Part shown: positions 7,143-16,549 of the stretch, one piece after another
Layout: every line of letters starts with the position of its first letter
How positions within the stretch are numbered: position 1 is the first letter of the stretch
NCBI GenBank assembly: GCA_020027875.1
Contig: JAHRHA010000016.1
Span: 1-62,395, forward strand
Reading direction: 5' to 3'
DNA: 62,395 nucleotides
From: Micromonosporaceae bacterium
GTDB lineage: Bacteria; Actinomycetota; Actinomycetes; Mycobacteriales; Micromonosporaceae
Made by a program: the position numbers and the translations under genes
Notes under the pieces: model-generated
Told to the model about the DNA's origin: nothing
Databases searched by the model: none
What the model saw: the letters and a program-made list of their open reading frames with translations, nothing else

Positions 7143-9992
7143 ATGAGCGGAGATCTCACCTACGGCGTGCCGTTCGCGGGCCGACACATTGGACCGAGCC
7201 CCGACGAGCAACGACGCATGCTCGACCTCGTGCGTTACAGCTCGGTCGAGGAGCTGATGGATGCCGCGATCCCCGAGGTCATCCGTTGGCACGGCACTCT
7301 CAACCTGCCGCCGGCCGCGTCCGAGGCCGAGGTCCTGGCCGAACTGCGCGGCCTGGCCGACCGCAACACAGTCGCCGTCTCCATGATCGGCCTGGGCTAC
7401 TACGGTACGCACACGCCCGGGGTCATCCGGCGCAACGTGCTTGAGAACCCGGCCTGGTACACCGCGTACACCCCGTACCAGCCCGAGATCAGCCAGGGCC
7501 GGCTTGAGGCCCTGCTCAACTTCCAAACGATGGTCGCCGACCTCACCGGGCTCGCCACCGCCAACGCGAGCATGTTGGACGAGGCGACGGCCGCCGCCGA
7601 GGCGATGACGCTGGCGCGCCGGGCGTCCAAGGCGAAGACCACCGTGTACGCCGTTGACGCCGACACCCTCCCGCAAACCATGGCGGTCATCGCGACGAGG
7701 GCCGAGCCCCTGGGCATCGAGGTCCGCGTCGTGGACGTGGACGACCCGGCGAACCTTCCCGAGGAGTTCTTCGGCCTGCATCTGCAGTACCCGGGCGCCT
7801 CGGGGCAAGTGCGCGACCACGCCCCGCTCGTCGAGGCGGCGCACGCCCGCGGGGCGCTTGTCGCGGTCGCCGCCGACCTGCTCGCGTTGTGTCTACTGCG
7901 CGCACCGGGCGAGATCGGTGTCGACATCGCGGTCGGCAGCGCCCAGCGCTTCGGCGTCCCGATGGGCTACGGCGGCCCGCACGCCGGCTACCTTGCCGTG
8001 CGGGCCGGCCTCGAGCGGTCGCTGCCCGGTCGCCTCGTCGGCGTGAGCAAGGATGCCGACGGCAACCAGGCCTACCGGCTTGCCCTGCAGACCAGGGAGC
8101 AGCACATCCGCCGGGAGAAGGCGACCAGCAACATCTGCACCGCGCAGGTGCTGCTCGCCGTGATGGCCAGCATGTACGCCGTCTACCACGGGCCGAGCGG
8201 GCTGCGCGGAATCGCCGCCCGTACCCATCGCATGGCCGCCACCCTCGCGGCCGGCCTCCGCGCGACCCGGGCGACGGTGGAGACCTCGACCTACTTCGAC
8301 ACGCTGACGGTCTCCGCGCCGGGCCGAGCCGCCCGGATCGTCGCGGCCGCCGCCAAGCGCGGCGTCAACCTCCGCCTCGTGGACGCCGACCGGGTTAGCG
8401 TCGCCTGCGACGAGACGACCACCCTCGACCACGTGCGCGCGGTCTGGGCCGCGTTCGGATCATCCGATGTGGACGAAGAGCGACTCGATGTCGACACGGC
8501 TCTGCCGACTGGGCTACGCCGCAGTGCCGACTACCTGACCCACCCCGTGTTCCACGCCCACCGCTCCGAGACGGCCATGCTGCGCTACCTGCGCTCGCTC
8601 GCCGACAAGGACTACGCGCTGGACCGTGGCATGATCCCGCTCGGCTCGTGCACGATGAAGCTCAACGCCACCACCGAGATGGAGCCGGTGACCTGGCCCG
8701 AGTTCGCGAACATGCACCCCTATGCGCCGCTGGACCAGACCGAGGGGTACACCGAGTTGGTGCGCACCCTCGAGGCATGGCTCGCCGAGGTCACCGGATA
8801 TGACGCGGTGTGCGTGCAACCCAACGCCGGCTCGCAGGGCGAGCTCGCTGGTCTGCTCGCCATCCGCGCGTACCACCGGGACAACGGTGACGTCGCGCGG
8901 GACGTGTGTCTCATCCCGTCCAGCGCGCACGGCACGAACGCCGCCAGCGCCGTCATGGCCGGGATGCGCGTGGTCGTGGTCGCGTGCGATTCCGACGGCA
9001 ACGTCGACCTCGTCGACCTCGACCGGCGCATCGACGAGCACCGGGACCGGCTCGCCGCCATCTTGGTGACCTATCCGTCGACGCACGGCGTGTATGAGAC
9101 CGGCATCGCCCAGCTCTGCGCGAAGGTGCACGACGCCGGCGGTCAGGTCTATGTGGACGGTGCGAACCTCAACGCGCTACTCGGCTTCGCCAAGCCGGGC
9201 CGCTTCGGGGCGGACGTGTCCCACCTCAACCTCCACAAGACGTTCTGCATTCCGCACGGCGGCGGTGGCCCCGGGGTAGGTCCGGTGGCGGTACGGGAGC
9301 ACCTCGCCAAGTACCTGCCCGCGCACCCGCTCAACGTCCAGGACGCCGCCGTCGGGCCGGTCTCGGCAGCCCAGCACGGCTCCGCGGGGATCCTGCCCAT
9401 CCCATGGGCGTACCTGCGCCTCATGGGCCCGGACGGCCTCGCCAAGGCCACCGGCGTCGCGGTGCTCGCGGCCAACTACGTCGCGGCGCGGCTGCGCGAC
9501 CACTATCCGGTGCTCTACGCCGGCAACAAGGGGCTCGTGGCGCACGAGTGCATCCTCGACCTGCGCCCGATCAGTAAGGCCAGCGGGGTGACCGTGGACG
9601 ATGTCGCCAAGCGGCTGGTCGACTATGGCTTCCACGCGCCGACGATGTCGTTCCCGGTCGCCGGCACGTTCATGGTGGAGCCGACCGAGTCGGAGGATCT
9701 GACCGAGCTGGACCGCTTCTGCGAGGCGATGATCGAGATCCGGCGCGAGATCGGCAAGGTGGCCTCGGGCGAGTGGCCTGCTGGGGACAATCCGCTCGCG
9801 AACGCCCCGCACACCGCCGAGATGGTGACCGCGGACGTCTGGGGGTACGCCTATCCGCGTTCCGTTGCCGCGTATCCGAACGGGGTCGAGCCGACCGAGA
9901 AGTACTGGTCGCCGGTGCGTCGCGTCGACGGCGCCTACGGCGATCGCAACCTTGTCTGCGCGTGCCCGCCGCCGGAGGCCTACGAGAGCTGA
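7143..9992 (+). CDS. gcvP: glycine dehydrogenase (decarboxylating), P protein of the glycine cleavage system
   Basis: 949 residues, the usual length of a fused P protein. It decarboxylates glycine and passes the aminomethyl group to the lipoyl arm of GcvH. The N-terminal half begins [17 protein letters not shown]. The catalytic half has the PLP-binding motif [18 protein letters not shown] with Lys699. A glycine-rich segment and GSCTMKLN also match the family. ATG 7143 fits the family start. The reading frame continues upstream only through riboswitch sequence. gcvT and gcvH are not in this window, so this gene is regulated alone. Confidence 0.97.
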   Translation: MSGDLTYGVPFAGRHIGPSPDEQRRMLDLVRYSSVEELMDAAIPEVIRWHGTLNLPPAASEAEVLAELRGLADRNTVAVSMIGLGYYGTHTPGVIRRNVLENPAWYTAYTPYQPEISQGRLEALLNFQTMVADLTGLATANASMLDEATAAAEAMTLARRASKAKTTVYAVDADTLPQTMAVIATRAEPLGIEVRVVDVDDPANLPEEFFGLHLQYPGASGQVRDHAPLVEAAHARGALVAVAADLLALCLLRAPGEIGVDIAVGSAQRFGVPMGYGGPHAGYLAVRAGLERSLPGRLVGVSKDADGNQAYRLALQTREQHIRREKATSNICTAQVLLAVMASMYAVYHGPSGLRGIAARTHRMAATLAAGLRATRATVETSTYFDTLTVSAPGRAARIVAAAAKRGVNLRLVDADRVSVACDETTTLDHVRAVWAAFGSSDVDEERLDVDTALPTGLRRSADYLTHPVFHAHRSETAMLRYLRSLADKDYALDRGMIPLGSCTMKLNATTEMEPVTWPEFANMHPYAPLDQTEGYTELVRTLEAWLAEVTGYDAVCVQPNAGSQGELAGLLAIRAYHRDNGDVARDVCLIPSSAHGTNAASAVMAGMRVVVVACDSDGNVDLVDLDRRIDEHRDRLAAILVTYPSTHGVYETGIAQLCAKVHDAGGQVYVDGANLNALLGFAKPGRFGADVSHLNLHKTFCIPHGGGGPGVGPVAVREHLAKYLPAHPLNVQDAAVGPVSAAQHGSAGILPIPWAYLRLMGPDGLAKATGVAVLAANYVAARLRDHYPVLYAGNKGLVAHECILDLRPISKASGVTVDDVAKRLVDYGFHAPTMSFPVAGTFMVEPTESEDLTELDRFCEAMIEIRREIGKVASGEWPAGDNPLANAPHTAEMVTADVWGYAYPRSVAAYPNGVEPTEKYWSPVRRVDGAYGDRNLVCACPPPEAYES

Positions 9993-10017
9993 CGGGGGTA
10001 TGGCGCGAGGTGCGCTG

Positions 10018-10236
10018 TCAGGCGACGCTGGGTGCTACGGCGACGAGGGTGTGCCGCGCCGGGCCGCGGTGCGGCTCCACACAGCTACCGTCCGGCAGGA
10101 GTTCGCCGGTGTCCTCGAATATGATCACGCCGTTGCAGAGAAGGCTCCATCCTTGCTCAGGGTGGCATGAGATGACCCGGGCGGCGTCGCGGTCGACCGC
10201 GTCAGCGTTCGGACAGGGGGGTTGGTGCTCACACAT
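10018..10236 (-). CDS. DUF5999 family protein
   Basis: 72-residue actinobacterial protein of unknown function. It has the family hallmarks MCEHQPPCP near the start, HPEQGWSLLCNGV in the middle and FEDTGELLPDG before the tail. The Cys/His-rich N-terminus could bind a metal. ATG 10236 is chosen because CGGAG lies nine bases upstream and the family begins MCxHQPPC. It converges with gcvP (26 bases apart) and is divergent from pabB. Confidence 0.85.
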   Translation of the reverse strand: MCEHQPPCPNADAVDRDAARVISCHPEQGWSLLCNGVIIFEDTGELLPDGSCVEPHRGPARHTLVAVAPSVA

Positions 10237-10332
10237 TGTTGGTGTCTCCGGTGGTGGTGTTACTGAGGTCACGATGACCAATTACGCACGCTACTCCTCC
10301 CGAGCATGCAGATACGAGCGCGTGACACGTAG

Positions 10333-11538
10333 ATGACTGGACAATCGGCCCTTCGTACGATGGCGTTCCAACCGAATGTCGATCTTTTCTGGCGGTTTTC
10401 GGTTACCGACCGTCACGAAGTGTGGGAGCGCTCCCGACTGGAGTGGCGGGTCGGTGACCGTGGCGACCCCGCCGCGCTCGCGGCTGCCTTCATGGACCGG
10501 TACGGGTTGGGCTTGCCCACTGCCGGCCCCCGCGCCGGTCAAGACCGTGAGCACGCGGCCGCCGAGATCTGCGGCGCCGCTCTGTTCATCTCCGCCGCCG
10601 CCGGTGCCGCGATGCTCGGGGTCCCCGCCGGGGCGCGGAGCCCGTCGCCCGCGGTGCCCGACCTGGCCATCGTCGTCTACGGTCACGTCGAGCCATCACA
10701 ATCGCGCCATCCCGCGACGGGGGAGTGGCGGCTCGGCGCGTGGGAGCCCAGTTGGTCAGCGCACGACCACGCGGCGGCCGTCGAGCAGGTGCGCGCGGGG
10801 ATCGCCCGCGGGGATGTATACCAGGTCAACGTGGTGAGCCACGCCGCCGCGGCCTATCGCGGGGATCCCATGCCGGCCCTCCGGCGGATCACCGAGCTGC
10901 CGGGGGCCCGCTACGCCGGCATCCTCACCGGCGATGGCTGGGCTGTCGCATCGGCCTCGCCGGAGACTCTCGTACGGGTCGAGGCCGGCGTGGTCGAGAC
11001 CAGACCGATTAAGGGAACTCGACCGGCCACCGAAGCGGGACGGCGGGAGCTGCTCGCCTCCGCCAAGGAGCGGGCGGAGCACATCATGATCGTGGACCTG
11101 GAGCGAAATGATCTCGCTCACGTCGCCCGCATCGGCACGGTCGACGTGCCCGAACTCTTCGCGGTGCGGCGCTGGTGCGATCTCTGGCAGGCCGAGTCAC
11201 GGGTGACCGCGCGCCTGGCCGACGGCGTTGACCTGGCCGACCTGCTGCGTGCGGTGTGTCCCGGCGGTTCGGTGACCGGTGCCCCGAAGCTCGCCGCACT
11301 GGCGCAGATCGCGGCGCTCGAGCCGGTGGGCCGAGGCCCGAGCATGGGCGCACTCGGTTGGCTCGACACCGAACGGCTCGACCTTGGCCTGACGATCCGC
11401 ACCGTCGCTGTTGACGGCCTGCGGGTGCACTTGTGGGCGGGCGGCGGCATCACCTGGGACTCCGACCCGTACGCCGAGGTGGCCGAGGCAGATCAGAAGG
11501 CCGCGCCCCTGCGAGCCGCCCTCAACGCGGCCCCGTGA
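10333..11538 (+). CDS. pabB: aminodeoxychorismate synthase component I
   Basis: 401-residue chorismate-binding enzyme that aminates chorismate for p-aminobenzoate and folate synthesis. PIKGTRP (Lys227) is the PabB-type nucleophile. Anthranilate synthases have Ala there. ERAEHIMIVDLERNDL (247-261) and GSVTGAPK (312-319) are the Mg/chorismate motifs. No glutamine amidotransferase (pabA) or lyase (pabC) is adjacent, so the partner must be elsewhere. ATG 10333 has no clear ribosome-binding site. An internal ATG at 10360 is possible. The gene ends at a long hairpin. Confidence 0.88.
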   Translation: MTGQSALRTMAFQPNVDLFWRFSVTDRHEVWERSRLEWRVGDRGDPAALAAAFMDRYGLGLPTAGPRAGQDREHAAAEICGAALFISAAAGAAMLGVPAGARSPSPAVPDLAIVVYGHVEPSQSRHPATGEWRLGAWEPSWSAHDHAAAVEQVRAGIARGDVYQVNVVSHAAAAYRGDPMPALRRITELPGARYAGILTGDGWAVASASPETLVRVEAGVVETRPIKGTRPATEAGRRELLASAKERAEHIMIVDLERNDLAHVARIGTVDVPELFAVRRWCDLWQAESRVTARLADGVDLADLLRAVCPGGSVTGAPKLAALAQIAALEPVGRGPSMGALGWLDTERLDLGLTIRTVAVDGLRVHLWAGGGITWDSDPYAEVAEADQKAAPLRAALNAAP

Positions 11539-11547
11539 GGCGCCGTC

Positions 11548-11603
11548 GATCAAGGGAGTAGTCGCGTGAGTTGATCTCCACGCACGCGACTAAGCCCTTG
11601 ATC
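11548..11603. terminator. long GATC-ended hairpin between convergent genes
   Basis: GATCAAGGG(AG)TAGTCGCGTG at 11548-11568 pairs with CACGCGACTA(AG)CCCTTGATC at 11583-11603: 9 bp, a 2x2 internal AG/AG loop, then 10 bp, with a 14-base loop containing TTGATC. It lies between pabB and the converging vWA gene and can act in both directions. There is no U-tract. Confidence 0.8.
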
Positions 11604-11615
11604 GCGGGGCGTTGC

Positions 11616-13406
11616 CTAGTTGAACAGGGCGGAGAGAACCACCTGGTTGATGTCGAATGACCTCGGCGAGGAGAACGTCGCGGCCTTGGTGGCGGTCGAG
11701 ATCTGGCGCAGGACATCGGAGTTCGAGTCGACCCCGAGTCCGATCGTTATCACCTGCACCGGCTTCGCCGCTCCGCCGCACGAGCCCTTCAGGTTCGACA
11801 GCAGCTTGTCCAGCGAAAGGCTGCCGGCGATGTTGTTGTCGTCGGCGCCATCGGTGAGCAGGACGACCAGGTTGGCCGCGCCGGCCTGGTACTTCGCGTT
11901 CACCTCCTGGCAGGCGGCCCAGGTCGTGTTGTAGAGGCCGGTGTTACCGCCCGCCTCCAGGCTGTTGATCGCGTCGTTGACAGCCTCGCGCTGCGTTGCG
12001 TTGCCGGTGGGCTTGCTCAGCGGGGCCAGCGGCAGCAACTTGCGATGGTCCTTGCCCTGATTGGTCGTGGAGAACGCCCACACGCCGACCTGGGCGGATT
12101 CGTCGAGAAGACCTAGCGCGCTCAGTGCTGCCGCCTTGGTGAGGTCGAGCCGGCTCTTGCCGGTTCCCCTGACTTCGCCGCCCATCGAGCCCGAGGTGTC
12201 GAACACCAGAAGCACATTGGTCGGCCTGGTGACCGCGGTCCACGATGCCGCCGCGTACGCCACCGACTCCGGCAGCAGGATCGCCCGCGGCAGCGCCGTG
12301 ATCTTCTCGGCGACGCCGTTGGCGGGGGTCAGGGCCGGGCCCGGCGACCGGTTTCCGTCGCGGAAGCCCGCTTCCTGGAACGCGGCCTTGCCCTCGGGTC
12401 CCCGCGCGTACCTGAGGAACGCGCCGGCGACCTCCTGACGCTTCGCGTCGGACCAGGAGGCGCTGAGAATCAGGTATGGGAAGTCGGCCTCAGCGGTGCC
12501 GTCCTGCGGGTAGACCGCGACCAGGGGGATCTTCGGCTGGGCCAGGTTGTAGGTCAGGACGTCCTGCTCGAGCGCGGGGAAGGCGGAGACGTAGGTGAGC
12601 GCCTTGCTGGGGTCGGTCTCGGCCACCCCACGCAGCCCGTCGAAGATTTCGGCGGTGGTGGCGGCCTTGTGCGTGACCACCTTCTTCAGCCCGAGTAGCG
12701 TGGCCTGCTCCTCCGGGCTCACCTCACCGTTGTCGTCGGTGTCGGAGATTGCCATAAGCGCGAGCAGACCGGCGGTCGACGCCTGCGGATCGGACAGGCC
12801 GACCTTGAACGGTCCCCACTCCGCGTGGTTGTAGGCCTTCCAGCCGTCGGCCACAGCCAGCTTCGCCATTATCTGTTGCCAGGTCAGCGGCTTTGCGGTC
12901 ATCCCGGCCGCCTGGGCCAACTGCTTCGGCATGGCGATCACGGTGGGCGTGCGGGCCAGGCTTGGCTGCAGGTCGGGCATGATCCGCTCGGCGTCCGCGT
13001 CGACAGATGCCTTGCGCACCCACGCGCTCGAATCGGGGACCCAGGCATCTGGTGTCGCCCCGTCGCTCTTGGTGTCCCAATCGCCGGCGAGCGCGTTGGC
13101 CACCTCGGCGGAGTCCTTCGCAGAGATCGTCACCGAGCCGCACGTTCCGCTCACAGACGGTGAAGTCTGTTCCCAACTCTGAGCTAGTCTCTGCATGATC
13201 GATTCGATGCGCGGGGTCACCACGATCGTCGCCTCGGCCTGGCCGGAACAGCCACCCTTGATGAGGAAGGTGTATCCGGCTGTCACGCCCGCGCCGACCA
13301 GGAGGATCACCGATCCGATGATTAACCACGGAGCGAGGGCGATGCGGCGGGGTGGTCCGCCGCGCCGGTGCGACCGAACGGAGCCAGTACGGCCGTACGA
13401 CGGCAT
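11616..13406 (-). CDS. membrane-anchored solute-binding/vWA fusion protein
   Basis: 596 residues. An Arg-rich start is followed by one membrane helix (about 23-49) and an extracellular part. Residues about 58-370 resemble ABC-type substrate-binding proteins and contain a calcium-loop-like DTDDNGEVSPEE (222-233). Residues about 395-596 form a von Willebrand A domain with an intact MIDAS DTSGSM (403-408) and a later LLTDGADD strand. The combination suggests metal-dependent adhesion or ligand display at the cell surface. No transporter genes adjoin it. It is downstream of the siderophore operon but separated by 126 bases that hold a weak hairpin. Confidence 0.85.
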   Translation of the reverse strand: MPSYGRTGSVRSHRRGGPPRRIALAPWLIIGSVILLVGAGVTAGYTFLIKGGCSGQAEATIVVTPRIESIMQRLAQSWEQTSPSVSGTCGSVTISAKDSAEVANALAGDWDTKSDGATPDAWVPDSSAWVRKASVDADAERIMPDLQPSLARTPTVIAMPKQLAQAAGMTAKPLTWQQIMAKLAVADGWKAYNHAEWGPFKVGLSDPQASTAGLLALMAISDTDDNGEVSPEEQATLLGLKKVVTHKAATTAEIFDGLRGVAETDPSKALTYVSAFPALEQDVLTYNLAQPKIPLVAVYPQDGTAEADFPYLILSASWSDAKRQEVAGAFLRYARGPEGKAAFQEAGFRDGNRSPGPALTPANGVAEKITALPRAILLPESVAYAAASWTAVTRPTNVLLVFDTSGSMGGEVRGTGKSRLDLTKAAALSALGLLDESAQVGVWAFSTTNQGKDHRKLLPLAPLSKPTGNATQREAVNDAINSLEAGGNTGLYNTTWAACQEVNAKYQAGAANLVVLLTDGADDNNIAGSLSLDKLLSNLKGSCGGAAKPVQVITIGLGVDSNSDVLRQISTATKAATFSSPRSFDINQVVLSALFN

Positions 13407-13439
13407 GGGGGTTGCCTCCGAGGGGGTGCAGAGGTGACG

Positions 13440-13463
13440 GTTCGGCTCGCAAGCTCGCCGAAC
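13440..13463 (-). terminator. small hairpin between decarboxylase and vWA gene
   Basis: GTTCGGC (13440-13446) pairs with GCCGAAC (13457-13463) around a 10-base loop. Its position after the decarboxylase stop would suit termination of the siderophore operon. The absence of a U-run makes this weak. Confidence 0.35.
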
Positions 13464-13532
13464 GCAGCCGTGAGGACCGGCACAGTCTATGTGCTCGTCA
13501 AGTGGCCCGCTGGGGGCCCTACCAGGCGCTCC

Positions 13533-14732
13533 TTAGCCGATCACTAGGAACGCGGGCGGGTCGTGGCGTAGGAAGTCGTGGTGGGAGATATCCCAGCCGT
13601 ACGCGCCGGTTTGCGCGAACACGAGCAAATCGCCCACGCGCAGCCTTTCGACCGGCTGATCACGCGCGAGCACGTCCCGTGGCGTGCACAACTCACCGAC
13701 CGCGTCGACGACGACATCGGAGACCTCAGGCCGGTCGTACGGGTGGGCCCAGGACTCGACCGGCACGACGGTGAAGGGGTGGCTATAGCCCCAGGCGGCG
13801 GGCAGCCGGAAGTGGTGCGTGCCGCCACGTACGATCGCGAACCATCGCCCGTGGTTGCGTTTGAGGTCCACGACCTCGGCCGCATACCAGCCGGCATCGG
13901 CGGCGAGGAACCGCCCGAGCTCGAACACCAGGCGCGCTCCGACAGGCAGTCCGGCCGCCGCCGCCTTCAACCCCTCGGCGAGCACAGCGAGATCGAAGTA
14001 AGCGGACCCGGTGTAGTCCACGCCGAACCCACCGCCGACGTTGATCGTCTCAAGCGGGACGCCGTGCGCCGTTGCCGCCGCGACCGACCAGCGCACCGCG
14101 TCGGCGACGAAGGCGGCGTGCGCAGCGGCGTCGAGGTTGTTGGAGACGGCGTGCAGCCCAAAGCCGATCAGGCGCAGCGACGGGTGGCCGAAGGCGAGCT
14201 CCACCGCCTCCGCGAGCTGTGCCTCATCGATGCCGAACGGAGTCGCGACCCCGCTCATCTGATGAGTCCCGGCCGGCGGCGCGGCATCGTCGACCCGGTT
14301 GACCCGCAGGGCAGTGCGGACCCGTACTCCGGCGGTCTCGGCCGCGACGGCCAGGCGGCGCAGCTCCAGCGTGCTCTCCACGTTGACCGTCGCTTCGGCC
14401 TCGACGGCCGACTCCAGCTCGGCGTCGGTCTTGGCGGGGCCGCCGAAGACGATCTGGTCGGCGGTGCCAACACCGGCCCGGGCGATCCGGGCGAGCGCCA
14501 GCTCTCCGCCGGAGGCGACCTCGAAGCCGTCCACCTCGACCGCCAGCGCGGCGAGCACGTCCGGATGCCCGTTCGCCTTCACCGCGTACAGCAGCGTGGT
14601 TCCGGGCGGTAGCGCGGCCCGGACCGCGGCTGCGGTCGTAGCCAGGGTCGTCCGGTCGTAGACGTAGGCGCAGCGTGGTGCGGGGGTCGCCAGCAGCGCC
14701 GCGCGTACCCGATCGGGGATGGTCTTCCTCAC
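13533..14732 (-). CDS. fold-type III PLP decarboxylase of a siderophore locus
   Basis: 399 residues of the diaminopimelate/ornithine decarboxylase family. The PLP lysine lies in LLYAVKANGHPDVL (Lys52), the glycine loop is GGGFGVDY, and the C-terminal active-site Cys is in GELCTPRDVL. GTG 14732 overlaps the upstream IucA/IucC stop (GTGA), which fixes the start. In siderophore loci such enzymes (SbnH-type) decarboxylate a diamino acid or a citryl-diamino-acid intermediate to supply the amine. I infer the same role here. A stand-alone lysine biosynthesis role is less likely given the coupling. Confidence 0.85.
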   Translation of the reverse strand: MRKTIPDRVRAALLATPAPRCAYVYDRTTLATTAAAVRAALPPGTTLLYAVKANGHPDVLAALAVEVDGFEVASGGELALARIARAGVGTADQIVFGGPAKTDAELESAVEAEATVNVESTLELRRLAVAAETAGVRVRTALRVNRVDDAAPPAGTHQMSGVATPFGIDEAQLAEAVELAFGHPSLRLIGFGLHAVSNNLDAAAHAAFVADAVRWSVAAATAHGVPLETINVGGGFGVDYTGSAYFDLAVLAEGLKAAAAGLPVGARLVFELGRFLAADAGWYAAEVVDLKRNHGRWFAIVRGGTHHFRLPAAWGYSHPFTVVPVESWAHPYDRPEVSDVVVDAVGELCTPRDVLARDQPVERLRVGDLLVFAQTGAYGWDISHHDFLRHDPPAFLVIG

Positions 14733-16549
14733 CGCAGTGGGTTCTCCACTCGCACATAGATATCGTCGGTCCGACCACGGGCGGCCGCCAGGCGCATGCC
14801 CAGCAGCGCCTTGTGGGGCAGTGTAGGGCCGGTCAGGAAGGTGTGGTCCGCGCTTGCCCTCCGCGTGATCTCGGTTCGCGCGGCGCGGTCGCTGCGCATC
14901 ACGTCGTACACCTCGTCGATCACACTCCGCACGGCGGACCACGCGGCCCGCTCGTCCAGGCCGTGCGAGTCGACCAGCCGAGCCACGATCTCACCAAGAT
15001 GGGCCTGCAGCGCGGTGTAGGCGACCTTGGCGCGCATGACGTCCGGGTCATTGGTGACGATCACGGAGCCGGGCCAGAGGTCCAGCCCGGGTCGCAGCCG
15101 CGGCGGGTGCAGGCGTAGCCCGGCAAAGTCGCGCAGGGCCAGCCGGTTCGGCACGCCGTTGATGAAAGTGGGCACGCAGTTCTGCAGGTGCGCCTCGAGG
15201 CCGATGCCGTGGCGGGTGGCGAGATTGAGCACAGGCGGCAACAGCAGTCGCGCGTACTCGTCGACGAAGCGAAGCGCCGCGGCGGGCCCGGACAGCCCGC
15301 GGACTCGGCCGAAGCGGGTGACGAGCTCGGCGACGACCGTTGTTCCGGTGATGGGCGAGACGGCATAGAGGGCACCACCCGGCACCGCGGTCTCGGCCGG
15401 GCCGAGTCGGCCAGACAGTCCAGATCGGACGATAGCGGCAAGGTCACGCTGCCGCCCCTCGGAGGCGACGGTCGCCGAGCCGGCCGTCTCGGCCATGAGG
15501 AGCACGCGGCCGCTCGCCTCCGGCAGCAGCGTGGCGAGTACCCGTGCCAGCGCTGGACCGTTGCGTGTGCTCGCGACCGAGATGGTGCGCCGCGTCGAGG
15601 TGACCTGGATGTCGAGGGAGAGCTTGAGGTAGCGGCGCGTGCCGGCGCCATCGGCCGGGAGGAGGAGGGTACGCAGAGCCGCGGTCGGCGCGGCCGTGAT
15701 GGTCCGCTCGAGGGGGATCAGTGCGCCGTCGGCCATGAGGTCCGCATAGCGGCCACGCACGACCCGGTCTAGCTGCCATGCGTGCACCGGGGTCACCGCG
15801 TATCGAGCCGGGTCGAGGTCGACGCTCCCCGCCGTACCCACGTCGGCGAGCACGTCACGGCCGACGTCGTCGCCGATGTGGACGTCATGGCGCACGCCGA
15901 CGAAGCCGACCGAGGTGCTGTGCGACTCGAGGTCATGGGCGAGCAGGTCGGGCACACCCCAGCCGAGCCGCGTCCGGCCACAGGGGTGAAGGTTGTGTCC
16001 CTCGGTGGCCAGACGCTCGAAGAACACGCACTGGTCGTCTGCGTCCAGATCGGCCACGAGGTCGAGGCTGTCCTGGGCGCCGGTGCGGACCGCCTGCGCG
16101 ATGAGTTCCGTGTCGATGCTGGCCCGCCGGGCGTAGGCGATGGCGAGGTTGACGGACGCATCGACGAGCTCGGCGGCGACGAGGCGCGTCGCCTCGTCCC
16201 GGCCGGCGAGGCGCGCCAGCAGGCGGGCCGGGTCATCACCCACGCGTTCGGCTACGTCGATGCGATCGAAGGCGTGCCGGTCCGCGGCCGCGACGAGATA
16301 GCCGCCGTCGGTGGCGGGCAGGAAGACCCGGTCATCGGACCAGGTGATGTCGCGACGGGTCCCGTCGCCGACCAGTCCTTCGCGGTAGGCCGCGCCGAGC
16401 AGGCGTCGGGCCACCACGTCCGCCGCGCGGGAGAGGTTGTCGCGGAAGCCGGGCGCGAGCCGTGGCGCCACCTCAGCGAGCCGCTCCTCGGCGGCCCGCG
16501 CGGCCACCGCGGTCGGCACGGCCGCGGTGAGCGCCTCACCGGCGCTCAC
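14729..16549 (-). CDS. NIS siderophore synthetase, IucA/IucC family (second of two)
   Basis: 606-residue ATP-dependent ligase that joins citrate or a related carboxylate to an amine or alcohol in NRPS-independent siderophore synthesis. Family signatures are GHNLHPCGRTRLGW, YLKLSLDIQVTSTRRTIS (nucleotide-binding region) and LEAHLQN in the C-terminal part. The usual HPxxKxR lysine is Arg here, as in the neighbouring paralogue. GTG 16549 overlaps the previous stop (GTGA) and the stop overlaps the decarboxylase start. The N-terminal extension past GTG 16549 overlaps the upstream gene and is unlikely. Confidence 0.9.
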   Translation of the reverse strand: MSAGEALTAAVPTAVAARAAEERLAEVAPRLAPGFRDNLSRAADVVARRLLGAAYREGLVGDGTRRDITWSDDRVFLPATDGGYLVAAADRHAFDRIDVAERVGDDPARLLARLAGRDEATRLVAAELVDASVNLAIAYARRASIDTELIAQAVRTGAQDSLDLVADLDADDQCVFFERLATEGHNLHPCGRTRLGWGVPDLLAHDLESHSTSVGFVGVRHDVHIGDDVGRDVLADVGTAGSVDLDPARYAVTPVHAWQLDRVVRGRYADLMADGALIPLERTITAAPTAALRTLLLPADGAGTRRYLKLSLDIQVTSTRRTISVASTRNGPALARVLATLLPEASGRVLLMAETAGSATVASEGRQRDLAAIVRSGLSGRLGPAETAVPGGALYAVSPITGTTVVAELVTRFGRVRGLSGPAAALRFVDEYARLLLPPVLNLATRHGIGLEAHLQNCVPTFINGVPNRLALRDFAGLRLHPPRLRPGLDLWPGSVIVTNDPDVMRAKVAYTALQAHLGEIVARLVDSHGLDERAAWSAVRSVIDEVYDVMRSDRAARTEITRRASADHTFLTGPTLPHKALLGMRLAAARGRTDDIYVRVENPLR

